Assembly (NCBI GenBank): GCA_963576725.1
Contig: OY755242.1
Location: forward strand, 61,694,324 to 61,758,323
DNA length: 64,000 bases
Origin: Azorinus chamasolen
Lineage: Eukaryota > Mollusca > Bivalvia > Cardiida > Solecurtidae
Direction: 5' to 3'
The notes under the pieces are model-generated. The model worked only from the letters and a program-made list of their open reading frames with translations, was not told where the DNA came from and searched no databases. The translations under genes and the position numbers were made by a program. Shown in pieces: positions 1 to 10,188 of this stretch. Position 1 is the stretch's first letter; every line of letters begins with the position of its first letter.

Positions 1-12
1 GGAATGGGTTAA
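1..12. mobile_element. Right end of a TTAA element cut by the window edge
   Basis: The sequence opens with GGAATGGGTTAA, the standard right terminus of a TTAA-B type element whose body lies outside the window. Confidence 0.6.
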
Positions 13-30
13 AACTACATGTACTCATCT

Positions 31-279
31 TTAACCCCTTTCCCTGTTCAATATCCATGTAAGGAAAAATGACACCATGAATATTTATTAGCAGAATTTC
101 TATAATGTAAAATTTTCAAGGGAATTTTTTGCTTTCACAAAAACTGTAGAATCAGATCAATATCACATCAAAAGCAAACAGAGCAGACCCTGATCAGATG
201 GCTCCTATAGGAGCCATCTGATCTGGGTCTACTCTGTTTGTAAATGCGTGAAAAGGTGTTTATAAGAGGAAAGGGTTAA
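31..279. mobile_element. TTAA-A MITE
   Basis: Full copy with both TTAACCCC..AAGGGTTAA ends. The hairpin at 177-241 pairs GCAAACAGAGCAGACCCTGA with its complement around GGCTCCTATAGGAGCC. Confidence 0.85.
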
Positions 280-424
280 TACTATGTGGAACGTAAATAA
301 AAGCCTTCACAACCAGTTAAGATCCAGATGAGATATCGAGTTATATTTAGTTGGCATCTCAACTGGTTTCAAACTGGTAGACATGTTGTTTGTGTTTCAA
401 AAATAAAATGGAAGAAACTCCTAC

Positions 425-674
425 TTAACCCTTTCCTTTGTATAAATGCTTTTTCATGCATTTGCAAACAGAGTAGGCCCAGGTTAGACGGCTCCTATAG
501 GAACCATCTGATCAGTGTCTGCTCTGTTTGCTTATGATATTATATAGATATTATTCTTTAGTTTTTGTCAGTGCAAAAATAAATTCCCTTGAAAAATTTG
601 TTATAAAAATTCAGCTAATAAATACCAATGATATCATAAATTCTTAAATGAATACTGAATAGGGAAAGGGTTAA
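425..674. mobile_element. TTAA-A MITE, inverted relative to 31-279
   Basis: Both ends present. The core hairpin 463-530 carries a few mismatches in one arm (AGGCCCAGGTTAGA). Confidence 0.85.
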
Positions 675-840
675 CCTTTTACTCTTTAAACACATTTGCA
701 CACAGAGTAAAGCCAGATCAGATGACTCCTGTAGGAGTCATCGGGTCAGGGTCTTCTCAATTTGATTATGGATCTTATAATTCTCAGTTTGCTTTATGGA
801 TCGGATTCTATAGTTTTGGCCATGACAAAAATAACCATTA
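671..840. mobile_element. Degenerate TTAA-A element
   Basis: It shares its TTAA with the previous element. Core GATGACTCCTGTAGGAGTCATC is intact; outer arms are decayed and no right end is visible. Confidence 0.6.
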
Positions 841-849
841 TGCCATTAC

Positions 850-893
850 AGTTGAACTTTGATATCTCGAACTTCAAGGGACGATACAAATTA
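850..893. mobile_element. Solo TA-T-like terminus
   Basis: CAGTTGAACTTTGATATCTC followed by GAACTTCAAGGG matches the end of the element at 20043-20340. The rest is missing. Confidence 0.4.
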
Positions 894-899
894 GTTCAT

Positions 900-1033
900 T
901 TCTTTGCAAACATATGGTCAAAGTAACAAACAGTTTTGATCCTGATGAGACACCGCATTATGCGGCTTCTCATCTGGATCCAAACTGTTTGCATAAGTAA
1001 TCACAGTTTCGCCACTAGCGTGCAAAGAGTTAA
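900..1033. mobile_element. E-type element
   Basis: Arms AAACAGTTTTGATCCTGATG and its complement with GGATCCAAACTGTTTGC, a GCATTATGC tip, and a right end CGCCACTAGCGTGCAAAGAGTTAA. Confidence 0.6.
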
Positions 1034-1074
1034 TATTATTCTTACATTGATATTCATCATGTAAATGAAAATGT

Positions 1075-1200
1075 CTTTTCATGCATTTGCAAACAGAGTA
1101 GACCCAGATCAGAAGACTCCTATCAGGGTCTGCTCTGTTTGCTAATGGTATAATATAGATGTGTCAGTTTCTGTCTGAGCCAAAACAAAAACTTCCCTTT
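1075..1200. mobile_element. Partial TTAA-A element
   Basis: Core hairpin 1090-1141 with a shortened tip (CTCCTATCAGGG), plus part of one flank arm; ends lost. Confidence 0.6.
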
Positions 1201-1210
1201 AGATTGAATA

Positions 1211-1459
1211 TTAACCCTTTCCCTGTTCTGTATTTATGTAAGAAATAATGACATCATGATTATTTATTAGCTGAAATTCTATAATATAAATTTTCCAAGG
1301 ATTTTTTTTGCTTTGACAAAAACTGTAAAACCAGATCTATAGCATGTCAAAAGCAAACAGAGCAGACCCTGATCAGACGGCTCCTCTAGGAGCCGTCTGA
1401 TCTGGGTCTTCTCTGTTTGCAAATGCGTGAAAACACATTTCTATGAGGGAAAGGGTTAA
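1211..1459. mobile_element. TTAA-A MITE
   Basis: Complete, with CGGCTCCTCTAGGAGCCG at the hairpin tip. A further CAGGGAAAGGATTAA terminus (1460-1475) abuts it, a relic of a second element. Confidence 0.85.
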
Positions 1460-1475
1460 ACAGGGAAAGGATTAA

Positions 1476-1805
1476 CTTAAGCATTCGTGCAAGGACATCT
1501 GTAAAGAAGTATAAATGTTACAACAATAACAACAGAGAGGAGAGAGAGCAAGCAAGAACATCAAGACACACGGGGAAAGCTTCTTTTGTCTGCCATATTC
1601 TACATACAACCCGGAGTGTAACAAAATATAAACACATGTTGAAATTCAACAGTATCTTTAATAAATGGTTCATTTTCAACAACATTTTTAAAATCAAGCA
1701 TTTTCACATAAATTATAAAAATGCACAATGCACCACCACATAATATATCAAAATCTCAAAAGCTTTTGGTTGTCATCAGGAAGGTACTCTATGAATGGAT
1801 AATAT
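1476..1805. other. Intron, no element recognised
   Basis: Slightly purine-rich stretch (GAGAGGAGAGAGAGCAAGCAAG near 1534-1555), then AT-rich sequence. I see no exon or repeat family here. Confidence 0.5.
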
Positions 1806-2040
1806 GACCCTTTACTCCATGAATATTCATGTCAGAAATAATGACATCATGAATATTAATGTTCATAATGACGAATTAACACAGGAATAGCTGGCCATGG
1901 CAGAAACTGTAAAATCAGATTTATACCAGTTTATAAGCAAACAGAGCAGATTCTGATCAGATGGCTCCTATAGGAGCTGTCTGATCAGGGTCTACTGTGT
2001 GTGCAAAGGTGATAAAAGGCATATTTATGGAATAATTAAG
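1806..2040. mobile_element. TTAA-A (ACTCCATGAATATTCATG variant)
   Basis: Left end CCCTTTACTCCATGAATATT and a core hairpin with tip GGCTCCTATAGGAGC. The right end is decayed (TTTATGGAATAATTAAG). Confidence 0.7.
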
Positions 2041-2067
2041 GAGTTTAAGAGGACTTTCTCCAAGATC

Positions 2068-2145
2068 AGGGTGTCAAACAGTTTGGATCCTGATGAGAGG
2101 CTGATTACCTCTGCATCTCAACTGGATCTACATTGTTTACATATA
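2068..2145. mobile_element. E-type element
   Basis: AAACAGTTTGGATCCTGATG pairs imperfectly with CAACTGGATCTACATTGTTT; TTAA ends not visible. Confidence 0.5.
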
Positions 2146-2210
2146 GATACCGGTAATTAACATTTTGTTGCTTGCAAAAACATTTTCTCCAATATTTTCA
2201 AGGAATTTAA

Positions 2211-2441
2211 TTAACCCTTTCCTCCATAAATACGCCTTTCTATGCCTCTGTAAAAGTCACTTTATGAAACCATTGTGATAAATAGAGCATTTGCTCCACA
2301 GGAGCAAATGCTCTATTTATCACAATGGTTTCAAAACTACACAATTCTGAACATTTCCTTTTCTCTAGAGTAAATGCTCCTTTTTGGTAGATTTAATCAA
2401 AGAGGTTGGATCTAAAGATAGCCTATGAGGGAATGGGTTAA
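2211..2441. mobile_element. TTAA-B MITE
   Basis: Complete, both TTAACCC..GGGTTAA ends. The core GATAAATAGAGCATTTGCTCC pairs perfectly with its complement. Confidence 0.85.
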
Positions 2442-2665
2442 GACTGGTTTATACAGCAAAGTTCTCCCAATATAAGCTCATGCAAAACGTCAGTGTTTAT
2501 TGCAAAGGTAAATATTATTACTCAGCCTACTAAGATTTTCTTGGGAATGCATTTTTTTTATCTTAGATTATGAGATAACTCTACTATTGTCATCAATGCT
2601 CATGCTGATTTTCTTAAATCTTAGTTTTTGCCATCATCAACAAAAAATTATTAAGATAAGTTAAG
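2442..2665. other. Intron, no element recognised
   Basis: AT-rich sequence with no exon-like frame and no family match. Confidence 0.5.
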
Positions 2666-2852
2666 TTAACCCTTTCCCTGTTCAATATTCTTTTAAAAAA
2701 TAATGACTTCATAAATATTTGTTTCCTGAATTTTCATAATGGAAAATGAGCTGAGAATGTTTTTTTTTATCACGGTTGAAATTGCATGAGCACAACAAAA
2801 CAGACTGATCAGATGGTTCCAACATGAGCTGTCTGTTCTGTTTTCAAAGGCA
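2666..2852. mobile_element. TTAA-A element lacking its right end
   Basis: Left end and one arm present; the core is reduced to GACTGATCAGATGGTTCC..GAGCTGTCTGTTC. The next element starts at its truncated edge. Confidence 0.6.
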
Positions 2853-3162
2853 TTAACCCATTCCCTCGTACTGACGATTTTTTGACACCTCTGTAAAAGT
2901 CACTTTGAAACCATTGTGATAAGTAGAGCATTTGCTCCCTTGGAGCATATAGCTCTTTGTATCACAATTGTTTCTAAAAAACACAATTCTAAAACTTTCC
3001 TTTTTTCTAGTAAATGCTCCTTTTCAGCATATAGCTCTTTGTATCACAATTGTTTCTAAACAACACAATTCTAAAACTTCCCTTTTTTCTAGTAAATGCT
3101 CCTTTTCAGTTAATTTATTCTAAGAAGTTGGATCTAAAAATAGCCTATGAGGGATTAGGTTA
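2853..3162. mobile_element. TTAA-B MITE with internal tandem duplication
   Basis: Ends TTAACCCATTCCCTCG and GGGATTAGGTTAC. A stretch of about 80 bp starting GCATATAGCTCTTTGTATCA occurs twice (from 2945 and from 3026), lengthening one arm. Confidence 0.75.
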
Positions 3163-3224
3163 CCAATATTTTACATACATAATTACTGGAAAATATACTT
3201 TGTTGAATTCTCAGTCTTTTTTCT

Positions 3225-3435
3225 TAGCCCTTTCTTTCATATAAATGCCTTAAACAGAGTAGACCCAGATCAGATGTGATCAGGGTCTGCTCTGTTTGCT
3301 TATGACATGATAAAGATCAGATTCTAAAGTCTTTGTCAGAGCAAAAAAAATCCCTTGAAAACTTTGCATTATGAAAATTCAGCTAATAAATATTCATGAT
3401 TTCATAATATTTCTTGCATGAATATTGAACAGCTT
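3225..3435. mobile_element. TTAA-A element with deleted hairpin tip
   Basis: ACAGAGTAGACCCAGATCAG meets its partner TGATCAGGGTCTGCTCTGT with no GGCTCC tip, which leaves a short loop. Left TTAGCCCTTTC, right end lost. Confidence 0.65.
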
Positions 3436-3454
3436 AATTACATTTCTCTTTATA

Positions 3455-3563
3455 CTGTCAAACAGTCCGCATCCTGATGTAATGTCAAACAGTCTGCATC
3501 CTGATGTAATGCCAAACTGTTTGCATAGGTATTCACAAGTTTGCAACTGGCTTGCAAAATGTT
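3455..3563. mobile_element. E-type element with 27-bp tandem duplication
   Basis: GTCAAACAGTC(C/T)GCATCCTG occurs twice in a row before the complementary CCAAACTGTTTGC. Confidence 0.5.
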
Positions 3564-3661
3564 AAAATTTACAATTTAGTAAGACAACATGGAGGTAAAT
3601 ATTTTTGATACTGTAAGTCTGAATGTAAGTTTTAAAATGCAAAAAAGTTGATAATGTGATC

Positions 3662-3900
3662 ATTTAACTAGAGACTTTGCAAACATAGTATGGTAGATCA
3701 AGATCAGATGGCTCCTGCAGGAGCTGTCTAATCAGGGTCTACTCTAGTTTTCAAATGGAATCATGTCTCTGTTTGCTTATGGAATTCGTAATCTGATCTG
3801 ATTCTATAGTTTCTGCCTCATGGTTAAAAAATTCCCTTTTTCATGATAAAACTTAATATTCATTATTTGCACATGAATATTCATAAGGGTAAGGGCTAAC
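3662..3900. mobile_element. Degenerate TTAA-A element
   Basis: Core GATGGCTCCTGCAGGAGCTGTC recognisable; arms mutated and a second TCTGTTTGCTTATGGAAT copy follows. Confidence 0.6.
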
Positions 3901-3950
3901 CAACTTATGATGGCAGAAACAAAATGTAAGTGTAAGAAGTAAGTTCATCT

Positions 3951-4150
3951 TTAACTGACAGAGATTCCTTCGCAGAGTAATCCCAGATTAGAAAGCTCTG
4001 TTGGAGCTGTCTAATCCAAGTTTGCTCTATTCTGCAGTTTATTTTATGACCAAAAGTTCTTAATGTGACATTACAAAAAAAATAATAAGTTAATGAATAA
4101 TTATGAAGTGATAAATCCTAACATAAATAATTATGAGGAAAAGGCTGAGA
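3951..4150. mobile_element. Degenerate TTAA-A element
   Basis: Arms GCAGAGTAATCCCAGATTAG and TCTAATCCAAGTTTGCTCT with an AGCTCTGTTGGAGCT tip. Confidence 0.5.
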
Positions 4151-4620
4151 GAGTAGGATATAAACAACCTAAAAATCTTAATTCCCCCCAACTATTGTAA
4201 ACTATATGTAATAATTTACCCCACCGGGTCAAATTCAAATCCATCAGAGTGCCCTTCCAGACATCAACACATTTCACAATCTAACGTCACATACAACAGG
4301 GATCAATACTGGATCAAATATGGCAGACAAAAGCAGAAATGAAAAGAAACTGAACTTAGAATGTGGATACACATGCAAAACTAAAAAGAAAGGCCAATGA
4401 GTCACAGTCATAAGACATGCATTTTGATTGGTTCATCACTCTCACTCTTATCTGAAAGGAAAGATCTGATTGGTCAATTCATGTCATGTGATCTTTTCAA
4501 ATGGTTACAGTCTACAAACTATTATCGATATAAAACCTTTATAATTTATAAAGCTTAAGCTCTGGCAACTGGTAAGAACAACAAAGTACACGGTTTAAAA
4601 AATAAATCAATGATGTGAAA
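4151..4620. other. Intron, no element recognised
   Basis: Mostly unique sequence. About 4215-4300 is less AT-rich and, read on the minus strand, has an acceptor-like tctggaag before an open stretch ending GTGGGG. It could hide a JIP exon, but no family motif is readable, so none is called. Confidence 0.4.
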
Positions 4621-4835
4621 ACAGAATGATTCTTCCCAACCACCATAATGTAAAGAAACGTATGTTCAAATTTTCAGCTGCTTTTTGTCTTACTATATTC
4701 GACCCGTTACTGATCCCTTTACAAAAGTATAAACATTCTTGTAGCTGCTTAACAACAAAATTAAATAAATTAAAAACATATCTAACTAAACAAACCCTCT
4801 ATGCGCATAGAAACACTACTGATGCAAACCCTATA

Positions 4836-5029
4836 CAGAGCTACAGATAAAGGTGCATACTCAAATACTTAAAAATCATCATTTCTCCACCAAACCCTAT
4901 GTTGTGACCACTCTTTGGAATCGTCTCGAAGAGACGATTCTAAAGAGTGGTCACAACATAGGGTTTGGTGGAGAAACAAAGGAGTTATTCCTGAAAGTAT
5001 TTAAATTTACACATCTTATTTGGTCCTCT
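4836..5029. mobile_element. hAT-C MITE
   Basis: Left end CAGAGCTACAGATAA; right end ACATCTTATTTGGTCCTCTT is mutated. Flanks ACCCTATA and TCCCTATA agree at 7 of 8 bases as an old target duplication. Core hairpin GAATCGTCTCGAAGAGACGATTC. Confidence 0.8.
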
Positions 5030-5039
5030 TCCCTATATC

Positions 5040-5195
5040 AGGGATGTAGATAAGGTACATGTAAGTACTGATCTATCAGAATCTTTCATTTCTCAGCCAA
5101 GCCAAACTCTATCTTGCTGCAGCTCATTAAAATCTCCTTGGATATGAGATTCTAATTAGTTACAAGAAAATAAGGTTTTGTGGAGAAATGTTAAA
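5040..5195. mobile_element. Degenerate D-type element
   Basis: CTATCTTGCTGCAGCTCATTA and a weak complement around TTCTAATTAGTTACAAG, like the better copy at 40855-41030. Confidence 0.5.
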
Positions 5196-5202
5196 AAATA
5201 GT

Positions 5203-5451
5203 TTCACCCTTTCATTCATATCTATGCCTTTTTGTGTATTTGCAAACAGAGTAGACCCAGATCAGACAGCTCCTACAGGAGCTGTCTGATCAGGGTCTGT
5301 TCTGTTTGCTAATGGTATAATATAGGTCTTATTCTACAGTTTCTGTCTGAACCAAAATATCCTGTGTACATATGCCATTACAAAAAATCAATTTATAAAT
5401 GTTTATGTTGTCATTATTTCTGACATGAATATTGAAAAGGGAAATGGTTAA
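5203..5451. mobile_element. TTAA-A MITE
   Basis: Strong core hairpin with tip AGCTCCTACAGGAGCT. The right end GGGAAATGGTTAA is shared with the next element. Confidence 0.8.
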
Positions 5452-5669
5452 TCCTTTCCTCCATAAATACTCTTTCTACGCCTCTGTAATAACCACTTCT
5501 TGAAATCATTGTGATAAATAGAGAATTTGCTCCTATAGGAGCAAAATTTTAATGCTCTATCACAATGGTTTCAAACTACAAAATTTTACTTTTCTCTAGT
5601 AAATGCTCCTTTTGTGTAGAGGCATCAAAAGAGGTTGGGTCTAAAAATAGCCTATGGAGGAAAGGGTTA
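5448..5669. mobile_element. TTAA-B MITE sharing TTAA with its neighbour
   Basis: Starts on the same TTAA (5448-5451) that ends the TTAA-A copy. Core hairpin disrupted by AAATTTTA in one arm. Right end GGAAAGGGTTAC. Confidence 0.8.
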
Positions 5670-7073
5670 CTTAAGATTCTCTAATTAATTTTCTTATCTA
5701 CAACTCTGTCCTATACAGAAAAAGACTGGTCACAACTGGCTCTGTCAACTATACACAGTTTATAAATTTAAAAAGCAAAAACCAAATGTATGTCAAAACT
5801 ACCTTGAACAATTTCCTGAATTCAAGACTTTTGACATACATTTTCCTTTTGATTTCAAGGCCTATTTTTTCATCTGACATAAATGAAAAGCTGCCTTCAA
5901 GTAAAATCACCTTGATTTCAACATAAATACAAACACACTCCTCACACAAGCTAGCTCTCTACCCTGTGTGGACAACCTTGTAATCCAGACATACAAGCTC
6001 ATAAAACTGAGCCACAAGTCTTTGGCATTTGAGATCATATGAACCACATTTTCCACTTTGTTTGAATTCAAATGGATTTCCAGGGGGGAAATATCTTGGA
6101 TATGAATGTGACACACCCATATGGATACCTAATATCTAATTATGCTGATATGATATATGTAGATAAGCACCACTAAAACATGTTGAATACAAATATAAAT
6201 ATTCCCAACAATATTTTCCTATTTCAACTTCTCACCATGTCTTCCATGGCTCTGATTCAAGGTCATAATAACATTATCAAGTTTTCAGCTAATTTACTGA
6301 TCGCCATGTGATAGAAGTCAAACTATTGACCTAACTCCTGTAACCCCTGACCTGCCAAGTCCTTGACCTTTGGAATGGTGACCTTGATTCACAACCATAT
6401 CATCTCCAGCTAGAATTATAGATGAGAAACATTGACAGAACAAGTTGCATGAAGTATTTTACTGCTAAAGAAACATTGAATTATCCTGAGGCTTAGTAGT
6501 TAGAGGGGATAGGGTTTAGTAAATAATATTTGATTAGAATAAAACAGTTTACACAAATGTCAAAAATTACATTATGAATTAACTGAACAAGTCTATATGT
6601 TGACAATGCCCAAATAATAAATCTGTTGAGACAAGTTTTCTAATATTGCACTTTTTCTCTGAGACATTTTTGGAACTATATTAGTCTTAAGAAATCAGAC
6701 TCACTCACTTTGGTGAGAGTACAATATACAATGTATATCATCATACTGAAATGTCCACATACACTCAACTATTCTTCATTATCTATCACAAAAAATTCAC
6801 ACAGAAACAAGTGGATGCTTTCTGATAAAGATGTATAAAATAAATTCTATTGGATTATACACTAATTAATAATTCATTATTAAATTGGATATTCACATAT
6901 GCTTTGGATTTGTCAGATAAGCCATATTATATTCTACAGCCAACTTTGAAAACATGGTAATTAAGGCACAAGGGCTCTTACTATCGGAAGCTAATCTTCT
7001 ACATGAACAGGCTCAGTTGATCAAGTCAAACATTGTAATCAAAGTGAAATTATCTCAGATGATCGGATCCCCT
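5670..7073. other. 1.4 kb of intron free of recognised elements
   Basis: AT-rich. Two short overlapping open frames on the minus strand (5749-6116) lack coding character and family motifs. A TGACCT-rich patch at 6300-6400 resembles HN core sequence only loosely. Confidence 0.5.
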
Positions 7074-7302
7074 TTAACCCATTCCCTCATATTGACGACT
7101 TTTGACGACTCTGTAAAAGCCATTTTGTGAAACAATTGTGATAAATTGAGCATTTGCTCCTATAGGAGCAAATGCTCTATTTATCACAATGATTTCAAGC
7201 TACAAATTTCTAAAATTTCCCGTTTCTCTAGTTAATGCTCCTTTTTGGTAGATTTATTCAAAGCGGTTGTATCTAAAAATAGCCTATGAGGTAATGGGTT
7301 AA
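7074..7302. mobile_element. TTAA-B MITE
   Basis: Complete. GAGCATTTGCTCCTATAGGA pairs with its complement to form the tip. Right end GGTAATGGGTTAA. Confidence 0.85.
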
Positions 7303-7910
7303 GAAGTTTAGCTGCTGAACAAGGAAACATGCTTGCAAAGGTATCTATATCTAGGTCAATAAAAATTAAAATATCTCCTCTGAAGCAGTCCTGAGAACTA
7401 GCCGAACACTGTCCAAAAATGTATTCCAACAAAATTGTCATCAATCCTAAATGACAAATGAGTACTTATCACAAGAGTACATTATATGTATACCAACGCT
7501 TATTTGTAAAGGAAAAGTCTAGGTTTCAAAAGGGCCATAACTTTCTCTATTGTCCACGGAATCATTAAGAATGTTTAATTACATTAATGAACATTATGAC
7601 AGAACTGGTATGCAAAAGCCAATACACAAGCAATTCAAGGAATATATGTGTCACCTGCTCAAAGCATGACATACAGTGTATGATGAAATAAGTGGGCCAG
7701 ATGGACTGGTCTGACAGAAAGACATACCACAGAGAAGGGAGCCCTAAGTGCCAATCTGCTTACGACAGGTGACACAAAAACTTTGCGGGATAAGCTCTAA
7801 TGATATGATGTATGAGACTAGCTTCACAAAACCAAGACAATACCATGACTCTTTCTTTCCGTAAAAAAATGTCAAATTTAAATGGCCTATACTAAGCTAC
7901 CTATGATATA
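7303..7910. other. Intron, no element recognised
   Basis: No splice-bounded open frame and no known family; ordinary composition. Confidence 0.5.
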
Positions 7911-8111
7911 CAGTAAAACCCCTTTAAACCGAAATTCTAGTTGAAAAGAATTCAGATACTTTTAGGCAGGTGGCTGCTTAATGCAGTGTGAAAGTCATGC
8001 AGAAAGCTCCTAGAGGAGCTTTCTGTATGACTTTCACCCTACAGTAAGCTGTCACCTGTCTCCAAGACTGATATTTATACTAAATTTAACATCTGGTTTA
8101 GAGTTGTACTG
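7911..8111. mobile_element. TA-T MITE
   Basis: CAGTAAAACCCCTTTAAACC at one end and TTTAGAGTTGTACTG at the other, flanked by TA on both sides. The core GTCATGCAGAAAGCTCCTAG folds on AGAGGAGCTTTCTG. Confidence 0.8.
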
Positions 8112-8498
8112 TACACATACTGAATTCTGGGGATGAGCTATCTAATTGGCACACACATGATGAGACAATCAAACTGGCAGGATTGTGCTTGAGCAGGTTA
8201 TTGGAACAACTGACAAACATCATAATAGGCACCATGTTAATGATATGGCAGAATGAAACTATGAAACTACTGCAGCAGTCTGAAATCTGACCTTGTGGGG
8301 CTGCAATCTCATATAAACATTTTCCCCCATAAAATTGCTTACATGGCTATAAATGTACATACATGTATTATGAATAATTTAACAAGAAAAACCTACATTG
8401 CTGAGTATTGTTACTTTAAATCTGGAAAATATATTGACACTTTCTAATAATGTAGACCTCCAGATCATAAGAAACTGATTGACTCAAAACCCCTCTGA
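8112..8498. other. Intron, no element recognised
   Basis: AT-rich unique sequence. Confidence 0.5.
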
Positions 8499-8749
8499 TT
8501 AACCCTTTCCCTGTTCTATGTTTATTACACATTTCAATACCTACTGAATATTCATTAGCAAAATAGCTATAATGAAATGTGGAAGGTGGTGCATTATAGC
8601 CATTATAGAAAGTGAAGACACAGATCTTTCAAAATTCTATTGGCAAACAGAGTAGACCCTGATCAGACGGCTCCTCTAGGAGCCGTCTGATCTGGGTCTA
8701 CTCTGTTTGCAAATGTGTGAAAACACGTTTATATGAGGGAAAGGGTTAA
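8499..8749. mobile_element. TTAA-A MITE, near-perfect
   Basis: Both ends intact. Hairpin 8643-8710 pairs except where AGACCCTGA faces TCTGGGTCT. Likely a recent copy. Confidence 0.9.
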
Positions 8750-8797
8750 AGACTCAACATTGTCTGCTATTCCTAGTCATCCTATTACCCATATTTA

Positions 8798-8850
8798 ATT
8801 AATCCCTTTCCTGTTGAATATTCATGTGAGAAGCCACAGGACTGATTCCA
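8798..8850. mobile_element. TTAA-A left-end fragment
   Basis: TTAATCCCTTTCCTGTTGAATATTC with no hairpin following. Confidence 0.45.
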
Positions 8851-9159
8851 AATGATGGGAGTCATGTAGCAGGGATAATGGTTGATATCATATGCAAAAT
8901 GAACTTTTGATATAATAGGAGAATTTAATACTGAATAAATGTAGTGGTTTCTAACTTAAAATTGAAGTTGATTTAAAACTGAAAGCACACAGGTTTTTTT
9001 TCATTCTCATGCACAATATCCTATAGCTCTAAGTTTTTGTTGTGTGTTTTTTATTTAGGCATACGCTAACTTTGAAATCTGTAAAATCTTAAACTTTATT
9101 ATGTTGAAAAAAAACCTGATGTCTATAGAATTTAAATATTTCTATTAGCTAAACAATTT

Positions 9160-9233
9160 TGGAAATTACTGACCTATTGGTAAATAGCTTGAATCCTGAT
9201 GAGACATCCAGTTACCCAATATCCCATCTGTAT
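9160..9233. mobile_element. E-type fragment
   Basis: GCTTGAATCCTGATGAGACATC and ATCCCATCTG keep the pattern of an E-type core; ends are lost where the next element begins. Confidence 0.35.
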
Positions 9234-9484
9234 TTAACATTTTTCCTGTTCTATGTTTATTCCAAATTTCAATACTTAATGAATATTCATGGCCAAAATA
9301 GTTATAATGAAATATGGAAGGTGGAACATTGTAGCCATTTTAGAAAGCAAAGAAACAGACCTATCGACTTCCATTAGCCAATAAAGCAGACCCTGATCAG
9401 ACGGCTCCTATAGGAGCCATCTGATCTGGGTCTACTCCGTTCGCAAATGCATGAAAATCGTTAATATGAGGGAGAAAGAGTTAA
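9234..9484. mobile_element. TTAA-A MITE
   Basis: Both ends recognisable (TTAACATTTTTCCTG and GAGAAAGAGTTAA). Core tip GGCTCCTATAGGAGCC. Confidence 0.8.
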
Positions 9485-9562
9485 AGTTCAATTAATTACT
9501 TATCAGCATTCCTTTCTTAAATATATTAACTCATTACCACTCAAAACAAATGTCCAAATAAT

Positions 9563-9812
9563 TTAACCCTTTCCCTCATATTAACGTGTTTTCACGCATT
9601 TCCAAATAGAGTAGACCCAAATCAGACGGCTCCTAGAGGAGCCGTCTGATCAGGGTCTGCTCTGTTTGCTAATAGAATTTGATAGAACAGTTTCTTTGCT
9701 TTCTAAAATGTCTGCAATGTTCCATCTTCCATATTTCTGTATAACTATTTTGTTAATGAATATTCAGTAGGTATTGAAATTTGGCCTAAATATAGAACAG
9801 GGAAATGGTTAA
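9563..9812. mobile_element. TTAA-A MITE in a duplicated segment
   Basis: Complete copy. The 40 bp before it (9526-9562) recur at 9813-9858 together with a drastically shortened copy of the element. Confidence 0.85.
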
Positions 9813-9856
9813 ATCTATTAACTCATTACCACTCAAAACAAATGTCCAAATAATTT

Positions 9857-9914
9857 GACCCTTTTCCCTCATATTAAAGTGTTTTGACCTAAATACAGAA
9901 CAGAGAAAGGGTTA
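9857..9914. mobile_element. 58-bp internally deleted TTAA-A relic
   Basis: It keeps the left end CCCTTTTCCCTCATATTAA and the right end GAACAGAGAAAGGGTTAA; everything between, including the hairpin, is gone. Confidence 0.7.
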
Positions 9915-10134
9915 ATTGATGAAGTTCCCAAAGAACAAATTTCTTCTCAAATGAAGAAAGCCATGACATTGCCAAGGTAAGTAAGCCTGCATTTCACATT
10001 AATTAACAGCCCCCAAGAGCAAATTTCCCTGCATAACCAGAACTCTAAATACAGTAACTCTAGTTTCAAACTATTGTATAACTTAACAGTAACATTTGTG
10101 TAAACAATATCAGATAACTTGAGTATCATGAAAC

Positions 10135-10188
10135 ATGTTTTTCTTCTTTGGAGCTGGCGGGGGATCTGGAGCTACCAAATTACTGAAA
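10135..10188 (-). CDS. MAPK8IP3: JIP3/4 exon O: FFSNL segment, donor uncertain
   Basis: The acceptor tctttccag lets exon N continue [20 protein letters not shown], like vertebrate [20 protein letters not shown], so the exon start is convincing. The other end is not: the frame closes at a TGA about 18-20 codons later, and the only GT steps before it are gtttca (used here, exon ends ..KKKN plus two bases) and gttatc at 10113-10118, both poor donors. The true boundary could differ by a few codons. Confidence 0.68.

Noticed and set aside
31..279. Long hairpins as transcription terminators
   Set aside because: They recur dozens of times with TTAA ends inside introns of one gene; mobile-element cores explain them.
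4215..4300. Possible extra JIP exon after exon O
   Set aside because: There is an acceptor-like site and a short open stretch, but no recognisable JIP peptide and no phase that can be checked.
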